From positions 197,691,322-197,755,321 of the forward strand of contig CM061141.1 of NCBI GenBank assembly GCA_030789695.1: a stretch of 64,000 nucleotides of DNA, given 5' to 3'. Within the stretch, counting starts at the first letter, position 1; each line of letters starts with the position of its first letter. Below the pieces are notes generated by a model. The model saw only the letters and a program-made list of their open reading frames with translations. It had not been told where the DNA came from and did not search any database. The position numbers were made by a program, and so were the translations under genes. The DNA comes from Scilla litardierei. Lineage: Eukaryota; Streptophyta; Magnoliopsida; Asparagales; Asparagaceae. This document shows, piece by piece, positions 8,885 through 20,299 of the stretch.

Positions 8885-11772
8885 TCAAAAAAATGTACAC
8901 AAACATTTATTAAGAAATTCATATGCAATGTTGGAAAAAGAACTTATTCTTTTATCAAATTTGATCTTTCTCAGACATGGGAATATATTGGTACAACTCA
9001 GCTCTTTACGCAATCCTTGGGATGATAAGTGTTTATAAAACACATTTCTGGGGATTGCTTTCGTAAGCGAATCCTCTATCATCTCATGCGTAGATATGTA
9101 CCTTATGTCTACCTTCTTGGTTTTATCATAGTCTTTTGCAAATTCGTATCGGATATCAATGTGTTTGATCTTACAAGACACATTATCCTCTTAACCGCTT
9201 TCCAGTGTACTTGCCTTGTATTGGATTGGTAACAGCTTACCATTTCCAATGGCAAAACAGATGTCCGGTCTCGTACACACCATAGCATACATAAGACTAT
9301 CAACTGTACTGGAATATGGAACTTTTTCCATAATTTCCTTTTCCTTTTGGTTCTTTGGACACGATTCCAGATATAAATTATCGCATATGCTTATATGAAT
9401 ATCAATGGACTTGCAGTCCTGCATATTAAATCGTTCTGGAACCTTCTTTATATAAGTCTCTTGTGAAAGAGAAAGAAGTTTCTTCGAACGATTCCTTGAA
9501 ATCTTAACTCCAAGGATATATGCGGCTTCTCCCATGTCTTTCATCTCAAAAACTGATGAAAGCCAAGCCTTGATATCCATCACAAAGCCCTTGTCATTTC
9601 CGGCTATTACACTTAGAGACATGATAATATACTTGCTTTTAATCCTCTTGATATATACTTAGTTATCTTCATCAAGCATGGAAAATCCATTTGATAAGAC
9701 AACTTCTTGAAATCGTATATACCATTGTCTCGAGGATTATTTAAGACCTTATATGGACTTACGAAGTTTGCAAACCTTATGTTCGTTTCCTTCTTTTACA
9801 AACCCTGTTGGTTGTTCCATATAGATCTCCTCGTCCAATTCTCCATTGAGAAAGGCAGTCTTTACATCCTTCTGATGTAATTCGAGGTATAAGCAAGCTA
9901 CCATTGCCAGAATCATGCGAATCGAGGTAAAACGCACAACAGGTGAGAAGGTCTCTTTGTAGTCTATCCCTTCCTGTTGCGTAAAACCTTTTGCGACAAG
10001 GCGAGCTTTATATCTATGTATAGAGCCATCAGCCTTATGCTTGATCTTGAGAACCCATTTGTTCCCAATTGCTCTACGTCCTCTGGGTAAGTTAACTAAG
10101 TCCCAGACTTGGTTAATTGTCATGGATTTCAATTCCTCCTTTATCGCTTCTATCCATTTGTCTTTAGCAGGGCAAGATACGACGTCGTATTTGAGATTTC
10201 TTCAAGTCCTTGTTGACTTGAGTTTAGATCAATTCTAATATCACTCCCACTTGGAATGTCGTTAGAATTGCTCCCACTTGGATCATTATTCCCGTATGGA
10301 ATAGGATAATCGTCATTCGTATAATCCATTGGTGAAGGTTGAAAAGTATTTTCGTTTTCACCAAGAATTCTCCCACTCGAATGAGGTAATCCTTCTTGAT
10401 CATAAATCTCAAATAGAGATAAGTCCTGACTTATCTCGCCCTGTCTTGGAAACTCGTTTTCCAAGAAAGTGACATCCCTCGACTCAAACTCAATTAGCCC
10501 ACCATTGTCTTCTTGACTAACAAAAACATAACCTTTGGAGTTTTCTGCGTATCGTATAAAGATACATTTCCTTCCCCTTGGCCCAAGTTTGCCATACTTA
10601 TGTGAGGAAATATGTGCATTGAATGCACAACCCCAATGTTTCAAAATGTTTAAGTCAGGAGACCTTTGGTTCCACAACTCATAAGGAGTGGAGCTAACTG
10701 ATTTCGAGGGTACGCGGTTCAAAAATTGAAAGCGGCCGTCAATAATGCATCACCCCAAAAAGGTGATTGGCAAGATAGCTTGCGCCATCATTGAACGGAC
10801 CATTTTTCATTAAAGTCCTATACCTCCTTTCTGCAACACCAATTTGTTGAGGAGTATAAGGCATAGTTACCTGATGTACTATACCTTTTTCATCACAAAG
10901 TTCCTTTAAACTTGTTGATTGATATTCACCGCCCCTATCGGTTCGCATGACCTTAATCTTGCGATCTAATTGATTCTCCACTAAACTCATATAGTTTTTA
11001 AAGCAGGTTTAGTGCTTTCACTTTTGTGGGATATCAAATAGATATGACCGAATCGGGTGAAATCATCAATAAAAGTGATGACATAGGACTTCCCGCGTCT
11101 TGTCTTGACATTCATCGGACCACATATGTCCGAATGGATAAGCTGTAATGGAACCTCGGCCCTTGTGCCGGTTCCAAATGGCTTGCGACAAGATTTCCTC
11201 ACAAGGCAATGTTCGCAGGTCGACATTTCAACCTTTGAAACATTGGATAGAAGGCCACGTTTGGCAAGTCTATCCATACGCATTGGTCCAATATGACCAA
11301 GCCTTGCGTGCCAACAAATTATATTAGACTCATTAGTCAAAGAATTTGTCACAAGGAAATTTTTATTACATGAGGAAATAGATTGTACTTATTACAATAA
11401 ATCCTTTGAAATACAAAACCCAGTACCAATAAAGGAATTATTACAAAATAGGTCCATATTACAATCATGAAGGAACCAACTATAACCAAGACCCATTAAG
11501 TTGACCACAATATTAATATTCCTTTGAATATATGGAATGAAGAGAACATCATAAAGTAGGAGAGTGTGGCCGTTGTCCAAGTTTAGCTTGCAATTCCCAA
11601 CGCCTTTCTCTACAACACGTGAGTTGTTTCCTACATCGATCCACTTCATTCCATGGTGTATCCGGTGATACTCCACGAAGGACCGTCTATCCTTTGCTAT
11701 GTGGTCGGTGGCACCTGAATCAATTATCCCATAATGGATTAGATTCCACAAGAAATATTGAACTAGAAACAC
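8885..11772 (-). pseudogene. copia pol remnant: protease, integrase, RT, RNase H
   Basis: Domains in order on the minus strand are: protease DSGATDHIAKD (about 11725-11692); the pre-integrase HHCC segment WHARLGHIGPMRMDRLAKRG; the integrase core with HSDICGP, FIDDFTRF, RTDRGGEY and GVAERR; the integrase C-terminal part NRVPSKSVSSTPYELW; RT QVWDLVNLPRGRRAIGNKWV through KTAFLNGELDEEIYMEQP; and the RNase H end KHIDIRYEFAKDY. Lesions seen are: a one-base frameshift in a GGG run at 11728-11730 between gag and protease; frameshifts near 11005-11015, near 10735 and near 10150; a stop in the RT after EDN (about 9665); loss of the YVDD motif, with MSLS joined to VIAGNDKG (about 9605); and a large RNase H deletion near 9190 joining VHWKAVKRI to the C terminus. 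No functional polyprotein can be made. Confidence 0.92.
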
Positions 11773-12646
11773 ATATGTAACTAGTATTACATGTTACCTC
11801 GTCACTTCCACTCGTACACGAACGAGCATAGTGACCGAGTTTGTTGCACTTGAAGCACTTGATCCTTTTCAAGTCTTTCTTCTTGTGCCATTTCTTGTGC
11901 CCACCCTTATGTTTGGGTTCCTTGGTAGACTCAGGTTGCTTATTACGTTCATTAGAAGACTTCGAATGATCTTTACGTTTCTTTCCCCCGTGTGAGGAAC
12001 TAGCAACCATGTGCACTTCTGCACTTGGCTTGGCAGCCGCAAGCCGCTCTTCCTCTAATTCGAGGTGCTTGGAAACGTCGTTGAAGGTCTTGATGCTCTC
12101 ATTATGAGTGAGATGCATCTTCATCTGATCCCACCCATTTGGCAGGGAACGTATGACTGCTTGGATTTGTTGCTCATCCGTGAGCACATGACCTGCGTCC
12201 TTTAACTCTGAGATAAGGTTCGCCATATGTCGTAGATGTTTCCCCATGGAATGATCTGGACGTTTCTTATATGTATCGAACCTTATAGTTAAGGCGCGAA
12301 GTTTGGACACCGATGTGCCACCGAACTTCTCCTCTAGCTTGGACCATATGTCCATGGCTAGGTCATATTCTCGGAAGATGCGCATTATGTCATCAGCCAT
12401 ACTGCTTAATAACGTAATGCGCGCTATCTTATTCTTCCGAGACCAAGCATCAAAAGCTTCCTTGTCTCGTCTGTGTTGGGCCGTAGTGCCCAACTCGGGT
12501 TCAATCATTACGTTCTTTAGAGTTTCGAGCACTTCTTGCTCCTCTAAAACGTATTGTATCTTAATGGACCAAAGTTTGTAATTATCGCCGTTGAGTTTTT
12601 CACCTTTGTTTAACTCAGCGACGATATTCTTTGAAGCGGAAGACAT
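11720..12646 (-). CDS. copia gag with CCHC zinc knuckle
   Basis: The frame from the ATG at 12646 (MSSASKNIVAELNKGEKLNG) is uninterrupted for about 308 residues. It has the UBN2-type gag core (LRHMANLISELKDAGHVLTD) and one CCHC knuckle, CFKCNKLGHYARSC, near residue 275. An upstream in-frame ATG at 12694 is less likely because the family starts at MSSASK. A frameshift at 11728-11730 ends the frame just before the protease, whereas intact relatives read through. Gag is thus the only copia domain still open. Confidence 0.9.
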   Translation of the reverse strand: MSSASKNIVAELNKGEKLNGDNYKLWSIKIQYVLEEQEVLETLKNVMIEPELGTTAQHRRDKEAFDAWSRKNKIARITLLSSMADDIMRIFREYDLAMDIWSKLEEKFGGTSVSKLRALTIRFDTYKKRPDHSMGKHLRHMANLISELKDAGHVLTDEQQIQAVIRSLPNGWDQMKMHLTHNESIKTFNDVSKHLELEEERLAAAKPSAEVHMVASSSHGGKKRKDHSKSSNERNKQPESTKEPKHKGGHKKWHKKKDLKRIKCFKCNKLGHYARSCTSGSDEVTCNTSYICVSSSIFLVESNPLWDN

Positions 12647-12721
12647 TTTACTTTTAAAATGCTGCAAAAGACACAAAACCGAAGGTTCGATCAAAACATT
12701 GCTTAAAAAATTCTTAAAATA

Positions 12722-13445
12722 TAACTCCCACTTGAAATGATAATAGAATATCCCATTTGGATAGTTCTAAAATTCAAAAATCCCACTTGGAATTATATTA
12801 TATTTGATAAGTTACTTTCGAAAAATATTGAAGATGTTGTTCTAGAATCGAAAAGGTCTCTATGATTCCAATCACCATCTAGAACAACCTTCAATATTCC
12901 CCCATCACTTATCAAACAATAGTACTCTTATAGTACTAGCAGCGGAAAAACGAGTTTGAAAACGTATTTTTCAAATATAATTCCCACTTGAAATGATGAT
13001 AGAATATCCCGTATGGATAGTCCTAAAATCAACTCCCACTTGTAATGATATTCATAATTTGATAAGTTACTTTCGAAAAATATTGAAGATGTTACTCTAG
13101 AGTCGGAAAGGTCACTATGTTTCCAATCACCATTTAGAGTAACTTTCAATATTTCTCCCTCACTTTATCAAATGTTAGTACTCTTATAGTACTTTGCAGC
13201 GGAAAAGCGTTTTTGAAAAACATATTTTTCAAAAATTTTAAAAAAAATACATTGGCTAATCTCCGTAGAGTAGAGCACAATGACTTGGCTAATCTCGCAT
13301 GAAGTAGAGCACTAGGGCTAATCTTCAAGGAGTAGAGCTCAATTTCATAAGTACATTGGCTAATCTCCGTAGAGTAGAGCACAATGACTTGGCTAATCTC
13401 GCATGAAGTAGAGCACTATGGCTAGTCTTCAAGGAGTAGAGCCCA
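12722..13445. repeat. Tandem repeats in the copia leader region
   Basis: A ~258 bp unit beginning CCCACTTGAAATGAT occurs twice (about 12725 and 12983). Each copy contains TTACTTTCGAAAAATATTGA and AGTACTCTTATAGTACT. It is followed by a ~99 bp unit twice (about 13254 and 13353) beginning GGCTAATCTCCGTAGAGTAG. Both lie between gag and the 5' LTR. Confidence 0.85.
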
Positions 13446-13659
13446 ATGAAAAACTTCATTAAAACGTTAGTCCCGTATGAACTAGTCGGCACTGTGGTTA
13501 TCCCCGTATGGACTAATCGACACATTCGAGTTTGACCAAAGCCTTTTGTTACCCCGTATGGGTCATTTGGCAAGTTTGCAATCAACCCAGACCATCTGTC
13601 GGATTGGTCGACCAAAAACACCAAATTGGTCGACCAATTTTTGAATTGCTATCTTCTTC

Positions 13660-13985
13660 CCGGCCAGGGCCTCTGCCCTGGCCGGGGCTTGGCCAAGGGC
13701 CGGCCAGGGCCTCTGCCCTGGCCGGCCAGGGGCCTTGGCCCCCTCGGCCAGGGCCTCTGCCATGGCCGAGGCCGGCCAAGGCCGGCCAGGCCCTGGCCGA
13801 GGCCAGGGCGCCGGCCCTGGCCTCTGCCAGGGCCGGCCTGGCCGGCAGGCCTTGGCCAAGGCCGGCCACTGCCGGCCTGGCCTTGGCCGGCCATGGCTTG
13901 GCCATGGCCGGCCATGGCCAAGGCCATTCGGCATTGGCCGGCCATGGCCCCTTTGGCCATGGCCGGCCACCCCCTTTGAACGGGG
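13660..13985. repeat. GGCC-rich simple-sequence block in the copia leader
   Basis: About 325 bp is built almost entirely from GGCC separated by two to six bases (GGCCAGGGCC, GGCCTTGGCC, GGCCATGGCC, GGCCGGCC). It is self-complementary throughout and open in several frames on both strands because it lacks stop codons; those frames are not taken as genes. Confidence 0.95.
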
Positions 13986-14456
13986 TTGCCGCACACAATC
14001 CACCCCCTTGATGGGGTGGTCGCCGGTGGTAATTGGCCGTAGCCAACCCCCTCCGCTTGGGGAGGGGGGTGCATGGCCTTCATGGCCCATTTGGCCATGG
14101 TGCACATGCACCAAAATCCTCTTACCCGATGGAAATAACTACCATCATCTTCCTCGATGAAGCACCCGTTCGTCGATGAAGCACCCGTTCGTCGAGAAAT
14201 TAGTTATTTCCTAATGGCCGTGTGCCAAAAATGAAAAATAACATACTATGTGAACGGTCGGTTCTTCCCGTCACGGAGAGTTCCTACCATATCCGTAATG
14301 ATAGGAGACCCTAACGTGAAAAGAACAACCGATGCGTTCTCTCCGTCACGAAGCGTTCCTACTATATCCGTAATAGTAGGAGACCCATTCGTGAAAAAGA
14401 CAACGACTCGTTCATAGTTTCGACGGGGCGGTGGTTTGACCGGGGCGAACCCATAT

Positions 14457-14469
14457 GGCTCTGATACCA
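14457..14469 (-). other. copia primer binding site (initiator tRNA-Met)
   Basis: Minus-strand TGGTATCAGAGCC starts one base inside the 5' LTR end. This is the classic complement of the tRNA-iMet 3' end used by plant copia elements. Confidence 0.97.
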
Positions 14470-14470
14470 A

Positions 14471-15076
14471 TGAAGGATCCTGTCCAAAACAGAGTTAGGA
14501 TCGATAATATGAAGTTTAGACTTACGCTTGCGTATGCGGCACGGTAGTCTACGAACTTCGCCTTCGGATTCGCCACGACGGATCGAGTCTTCTCACGAAC
14601 GGAGTAAGGCTACTAATCCACAATCTAAATCTCTACTTTAGATTAAGAACTTGGAAAGAGGAAGAGAAAGGATTTCTGCAGAGCTTCGCTATAAAGAAGT
14701 TGCATGCATGAATTTCATGCAAAAGGTGTAAGAAATGGCTTACCCTTGGGTCTTATTTATAGCCCCCAAGGTAGTTATTTTAGGGTAAGTTGTTCCTTTG
14801 GAACAACTTAATTAAGGTGTACCATGATACATGGCACATTATAAGCTTAAGTTGTACCATATGCATGGTACAACATAAGCTTAAGATATTCCCCCTTTAT
14901 TAGCCATATGTCGCATGCACTTATGCATATATAAAGCGACTTTCCTACTCATCCAGAGATCCTCTCCACAAGGGAACAGATTCCCTTTGTACACGACTTC
15001 GTGTACGCGACGTTCGAGGTCCGTATTCCCTCGTACATCCCCCACAAGGGTGTACAAACGTCTTCCATATCCAACA
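14471..15076 (-). repeat. copia 5' LTR (606 bp)
   Basis: Same boundaries (TGAAGGATCC to CCAACA) and length as the partner at 7348-7953. A TATA-like ATATATAAAG lies at about 14927-14936. Confidence 0.97.
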
Positions 15077-15391
15077 AAGAAGCTGGAGGAAGATTTGGGG
15101 AAGATAATGGCCGCCAAAGGCAAGTCGGATTGGGCGGCCTCGGACGCAAAATCCAGCCTCGCCGCCTTGTCAAGCGCCAAGAAGCAGTTGGAAGATCAGT
15201 GGGGTAGAGAGCGTTCTCAACTCCGAGCTGATCTTGAGGCATCGAGGAAGGAGGTTGCTGACCTTCAGGCCAAGCTTCTCGAGAAGGAGCAAGAGGTCGA
15301 CGCTTTCAAATCTCGGGCCACCGCCAAGATGGAAAGGGTGGCGAGAGCGATAAAGGACCTCTTTACAGTCGACGGTGCGTCGTCTTCCTAA
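15077..15391 (+). pseudogene. Coiled-coil protein gene C, 3' part
   Basis: The first five bases are the second AAGAA target-site copy. The frame continues KLEEDLGKIMAAKGKSDWA through KKQLEDQWGRERSQLRADLE to VDGASSS and a TAA at 15389-15391. Spacing of hydrophobic residues and the high Lys/Glu/Arg content indicate a coiled coil. Together with 6630-7347 it rebuilds one uninterrupted two-exon gene, so the insertion is the only visible break. Confidence 0.75.
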
Positions 15392-15526
15392 ATTTTGGGA
15401 ATCGTTACTTTTGTAAGACTGCTGCTCGCGAGCGAGTCATATGTAATTTTTTCAGAAGTTAATGAAGGGAATTTTTGCAACAGACGCCGAGTGAGAGTGT
15501 TTACTTCCTCCCCCTGATTTCAGGTC
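15392..15526. other. Gene C 3' flank
   Basis: AT-rich sequence after the stop, with a short palindrome GCTCGCGAGC near 15424. No polyadenylation signal can be assigned. Confidence 0.4.
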
Positions 15527-15592
15527 GACACCCGGGAACCCTGTTGGACGGCCGACACGGCCCTGTCACCGAGGACGAGACTGGCGGGAGAA
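15527..15592 (-). pseudogene. Fragment of a gene B paralogue (exon A)
   Basis: The minus strand encodes HSPASLVLGDRAVSAVQQGS, then RVST. This aligns with gene B exon A, DSPSGLDLGEGDVAAIEQGS, then RVLT. Only about 66 bp is recognisable before GCGCACAACG-type repeats begin, so this is a remnant. Confidence 0.65.
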
Positions 15593-15604
15593 TGACCTTC
15601 CGTA

Positions 15605-16040
15605 TATGATCGCGATGAGTAATTGTGTGTAATGTGTAATTGTATACAGTTTAGCTCCGAGCGCACAACGGATTGTTAAATAACACCGTTGTGCGCGACG
15701 AGCAAAACTCGGTAATTGTAGAAAGCGTTGCTTAGCGCGAACAACTTTCATTTCTGTTGCAAGTTGTGCACGCTGAGCAATTATGTGGGATGATTAATTA
15801 GTGTCCAGGGGTAAATGGAAGCTGGTATAAACAAAAGTAGCACTTCTACTAAATAAAGGTCAACAGACGATTTCTCGTGAATATACAGAATAATCTTGTA
15901 TGTATTACACAGATGCTGTTCCCAAATAAAGATCCACTGACGTGCTGAGCGATGTGAGCATAATCGTTGGCCTCGATCAAAATTTCTAAACGCGCACAAC
16001 GTTCACGCCGTTTGCCAGTTGTGCGCGCTGTGTAAATCTT
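15605..16040. repeat. GCGCACAACG hairpin repeat clusters
   Basis: Units with GCTCCGAGCGCACAACGG and CCGTTGTGCGCGACGAGCAAAA, then GCTTAGCGCGAACAAC and GTTGTGCACGCTGAGCAA, end with AACGCGCACAACG and GTTGTGCGCGCTG near 16000-16035. The TAATTGTATACAGTTTAGCTCC lead-in matches 2197-2215. Confidence 0.75.
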
Positions 16041-16144
16041 AGTATATTACTTTTCACTAATTTTCCCATTAAATTTCATTGTTGGAATTTGATTTAAGCA
16101 AGCATCAATGTATATATCACCAATCACAAGTTTGTCATGGGCTG

Positions 16145-16310
16145 CAAATGTATCACATTAAATGACATTGTATTAAGGTCTGTGTAATGGGCTGCAAATG
16201 TATCACATTAAATGACATTATATTGAGGTCTGAATTCCAACATACTACAACATTTATGCATGAATTCCAACATACTACAACATTTATGCATTCCAATGAA
16301 CATAACACTC
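16145..16310. repeat. Dispersed AT-rich repeat, internally duplicated
   Basis: GGGCTGCAAATGTATCACAT occurs twice, as does GAATTCCAACATACTACAAC followed by ATTTATGCAT. It is the same family as 2510-2650, 20690-21000 and 22540-22720. Confidence 0.8.
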
Positions 16311-16760
16311 CATCTCCGCCGTTCTCTTGTTCGCTGCATCTTCTGCTTTATACTTCTTTGACTCAAGGAACATCCTTTCAATCTCCTCCTGGGTCTACGT
16401 GGCACTTATCGTTAGTGATAGTGATCTTATTTTTCTGCACACATACTTTCCTCTACAGAGGCATTCAAGATACTGTCGGCATCTATCTCAAGGCAAACCA
16501 TGACACTTCGAACACCCTTGGTAGCAGGAAGGATACCAGCAAGTACAAACTCCCCTAGGAAAAGAGAGAATAAAAAAGTAAATATAATTAGACTTAGGTA
16601 GAACAGTTGTTATCATCAAGCAGTTATGTATGCAATGATTCTGAACGGAACTTACGAAGGGTCAAAGAATTTTTGCAAGTTGGCATGGACGAGAATGAAG
16701 CTGTAATGATTGCAAGAACATCTTTGCCTTCATTTGAGGTTTGCAATGAAGAAGAACAGA

Positions 16761-17060
16761 TCATGCGAAGAGGAGCAAAAGAACATCTTCGCCGCCATAT
16801 AAAGGTGATGAATTCAATTTCTGCATCACGGCACCTGCCGCTAGTATATTGGCCATATTTGTGTGCTGTAGACGACGCACTCATGAACAACAACAAAATT
16901 ACAAATTTGAAGAAAAAACATTGTATTAGAAGAATCAGAGAGAATCAGATAAAGGAACTATAATCACCTGGGGTAGTGGTTGATGAGGTCTGGTGGGTAC
17001 GGAAACCATATACAGACGAGTTGGACTGACCAAGTACGAGGATGGAAACACCGTAGAGTA
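16761..17060 (-). promoter_or_regulatory. Promoter-like repeat with short conserved ORF, copy 2
   Basis: On the minus strand a degenerate TATA block (GTCTGTATATGG) precedes an ATG at 16856 opening MANILAAGAVMQKLNSSPLY, which stops after 31 codons. It is the best preserved version of the short start found in four copies. It matches nothing I recognise. Confidence 0.5.
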
Positions 17061-17599
17061 ACATTTCGTCCTCGTGAATATATGGCAGATGGATACCAGC
17101 CAGACGTTGTTCCAACTAATATCCGAGTGTGGTGGTGCGCGAAGAGAAAAATTGCTTGAAGGTAGACCTTTTTATACTCAACGCGCACAACGGCAAAAAA
17201 AACATCTGGTTTCGATTACCAAAAGAGAAAAATCTAAATACACCGATACTCTTACGTTGCATGTCCAAGTTTTTCCAAAAAAAACATACATCATCATATC
17301 AGAAGACAGTAACTGTGACAAATCACAGTATAGTTAATATTTTTGCTTAGTGGACACAAAGGTCACTACTTTTGGACGCAGGGCGGGCTGATTAACTTTG
17401 AGCAATGGAATACAGTTTTGCTCATACGACAAGTTCTCATACCGTGACCGTGTCTCCTGGGGATATTGCAGTTATGAGCAGCTCCAATAGAGATTCTTCA
17501 CATTTTTGCAGTTATGGCACGCGAAAGAAATTCTTCTGAGCATGGAAACAAATGAGGATGCACAGTTTCAGAGAAGATTGCGCAGTTTGAGAGCCGATA

Positions 17600-17990
17600 C
17601 CTTGGTGGCACCTTCAGGCTGCTGGCAATGTGAAGCATTCAAAAACATCGTGTGCTTCTTCTGAAGGAGACAACACCATCGTTGATGATATCTGAAGTAG
17701 CAGACTCCATCTTTGATGCCCATATAAATGTGACGAATTCAATTTCAGCAACACGGCAATTGCCGCAAGTTTATTGGCTATCTTTGTGAGTCGGAGACGA
17801 AGCATTCAATAGTAAGAACAAAAATTTAGCATGTAAAAGAAAATATAGTGTATAGGTATAACCATATAGAACACTATCATCGAGAGGAGTAGTGGTTGAC
17901 GATGTCTAGAGGGAAGTGTATCACTTTATATAGACGAATTGGACTGGGTATGGTCCGCATGGATGAGGCTGAGACTACAGTTGGGTTACT
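17600..17990 (-). promoter_or_regulatory. Promoter-like repeat, copy 3, start codon lost
   Basis: The minus strand has AATTCGTCTATATAAAG. The position matching the copy 2 ATG reads ATA (about 17779-17781), followed by ANKLAAIAVLLKLNSSHLYG. The frame stays open beyond the point where copy 2 stops. Confidence 0.5.
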
Positions 17991-18189
17991 GTGGGCTACA
18001 GAAATTGACGCTAACAAAATTGATTGCCTCTAAGAAAATTGCTCAAAGCGCAAAACGGGTAAAAATATGGCAGTTGTGCGAGTTGAGCAAATTATTTATG
18101 TTTATACAATATTACTCATAAATCCATTTATAGCGATGTGAACACCTCAAATCATACAGCGTGACCCATGAGTATCAACACATAGGTAT

Positions 18190-20290
18190 AAGTTGTCTTA
18201 TTCTGGAAATAGTAAGATATGTGTTTCTTATCACTTAATAAATGTCTGTTCACCCATCAGTCTGAATATTATTTAATTCTCCCCCATTTTGTGTTTTCTT
18301 TATTATTGGGATTTTTTATTGAACGTGGTGTGCGCTGAGGTAATTAATTATGGGAATTTTAGAAGAACGTTGTGCGCGCAGAGTAATTATTCGTACGACG
18401 GTTTTGCTCAACGTGCACAGCTGTGTGTATTTTGATCCGATGTGCGCGCTGTATTATATATGCAAACTGTATACCTTTTTAAATACCCCGCACAATCCGC
18501 ACTAAAACGCAAATTTAAACAAATCAAAGAAATGTGAATATTTTTGCTATCTTATTCTGTAAACTGTCGGATATGTGTTGTCTTATCACGTAAATGTCTA
18601 TATACCCATCAATCAACTGCTCCGCATTATATTTGCATCAATTTTGATTTTTTTATCTGGCATGTCAGTCTGAACATTAATTAATTCTCCACCCAATTAT
18701 GTGTTTTCTTTATTATTGGGATTTTTTATTCAACGTTGTGCGCGCTGAAGATATTAATTATGGGAATTTAGTATTGAACGTTGTGCGCGCATGGTAATTA
18801 TTCATTACGACCGTTTTTCTCAACGCGCACAGCCGGTTGTATTTTGATCCGTTGTGCGCGCTGTATTATATGGCCAAAATGTATACAATTTTAAAAACCC
18901 CGCACGGTGAGCACTAAAACTCAAATTTTAACAAATCAAAGAAATGGGAATATTTTTCAGTCTTACTCTGTAAACTATCAGATATGTGTTGTCAAATCAC
19001 TTAAATTTCCTTACACCCATCAATCAACTGCTGCCATTATATTTGCATCAATTTTGATTTTTTTTTCTTGCATGTCAGTATGAACAGTAATTAATCTACA
19101 AAAATTTTGTGTTTCTTCTTTATTATTAGGATTTTTTATTGAACGTTGTGCGCGCTGAAGTTATTAAATATGTGGATTTTGTAATGAATGTTGTGCGCGC
19201 AGAGTAAGTATTCATTACGACCATTATACTGAACGCGGACAGCTGTGTATATTTTGTTCCGTTGTGCCCGCTGTATTATATATTCTAAATGTATACCTTT
19301 TTATATACCTCGCACTAAGGGACAAATTTAAATAAATCAAAGAAATGTATATCTTTTTGCTGTCTTATTCTGCAAACAGTCGGATATGTGTTGTCTTATC
19401 AATTAAATGTATTGAACGTTGTGCGCGCTGATGTAATAAATTATGGGAAATATGGGAATTAAATGTATTGAACGTTGTGCGCGCAGAGGAATTATTCGTT
19501 ACGACCTTTTTGCTCAACGCGCACAGCTGGGTGTATTTTGATCCGTTGTGCGCGCTGTATTATATTTTATAAATGTATACCTTTTTATATACCCCGCACT
19601 AAGGATCAAATTTTAACAAATCAAAGAAATGTAGATATTTTTGATGTCTTATTCTGAATACGGTCTAATATGTGTTGTCTTATCACTTAAATGTCTTTAC
19701 ACCATCAATCAACTGTTGCGCATCACATTTGCTTCAATGGTAATTTTTTTAACTGGCATGTCAGTCTGAAGTGACTCTGAACATTAATTAATTCTCCCCC
19801 AATTTTGTTTTCTTCTTTATTATTGGGATTTTATATTGAACGGTGTGCGCGCTGAAGTTATTAATTATGGGGATTTTGTATTGAACGTTGTGGGCGCAGA
19901 GTAATTATTCGTAACGTCCACTTTGCTCAACACGCACAGCTGGGTGTATTTTGATCCGTTGTGCGCGCTGTATTATATATCCAAAATGTATTTTTTTAAA
20001 CAAATCAAAGAAATGTAGCTATTTTTGATGTCCTATTATGTAAACAGTAGGATATGTGTTGTCTTATCACTTAAATGTCTTTACACCCATCATTCAACTG
20101 CTGCGCATCAAATTTGCTTAAATTTTGATTTTTTAAATAATGTCAGACTGAACATTATTTAATTCTCGCCCGATTTTGTGTTTATTTTATATTTTGGGAT
20201 TTTTTATTAACGTTTTGCGCGCAGAGCAATTATTCGTTACGACCGTTTTGCTCAACGCGCCCAGGTGGGGGTAATTTGATCAGTGCTCGC
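18190..20290. repeat. Tandem array, ~400 bp unit, about five copies
   Basis: AAATCAAAGAAATG recurs at 18521, 18933, 19334, 19618 and 20002, giving spacings of 412, 401, 284 (a deletion) and 384. Each full unit contains TGTGTTGTCTTATCAC, CATCAATCAACTGCT, TTATTATTGGGATTTT, then two GAACGTTGTGCGCGC motifs and a GCTCAACGCGCACAGC arm. The hairpin family is therefore part of the repeat unit. Confidence 0.9.
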
Positions 20291-20299
20291 AACCTTACC

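Larger units (their letters stand above)
7348..15076 (-). mobile_element. Ty1/copia LTR retrotransposon, recent insertion, coding region decayed
   Basis: A 7,729 bp element lies in minus orientation. It has two 606 bp LTRs (7348-7953 and 14471-15076) with TG...CA ends, a 5 bp target duplication AAGAA (7343-7347 and 15077-15081), a PBS complementary to initiator tRNA-Met beside the right LTR, and a purine tract beside the left LTR. The order gag, protease, integrase, RT, RNase H is the copia order. The LTRs differ at two sites by eye, so insertion was recent, yet gag-pol carries several frameshifts and stops and lacks the RT catalytic motif. The copy must therefore have been moved by proteins from another element. 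Confidence 0.97.

Noticed and set aside
13532..14160. Overlapping Pro/Trp/Gly-rich ORFs on both strands
   Set aside because: They are composition artefacts of the GGCC block in the copia leader.
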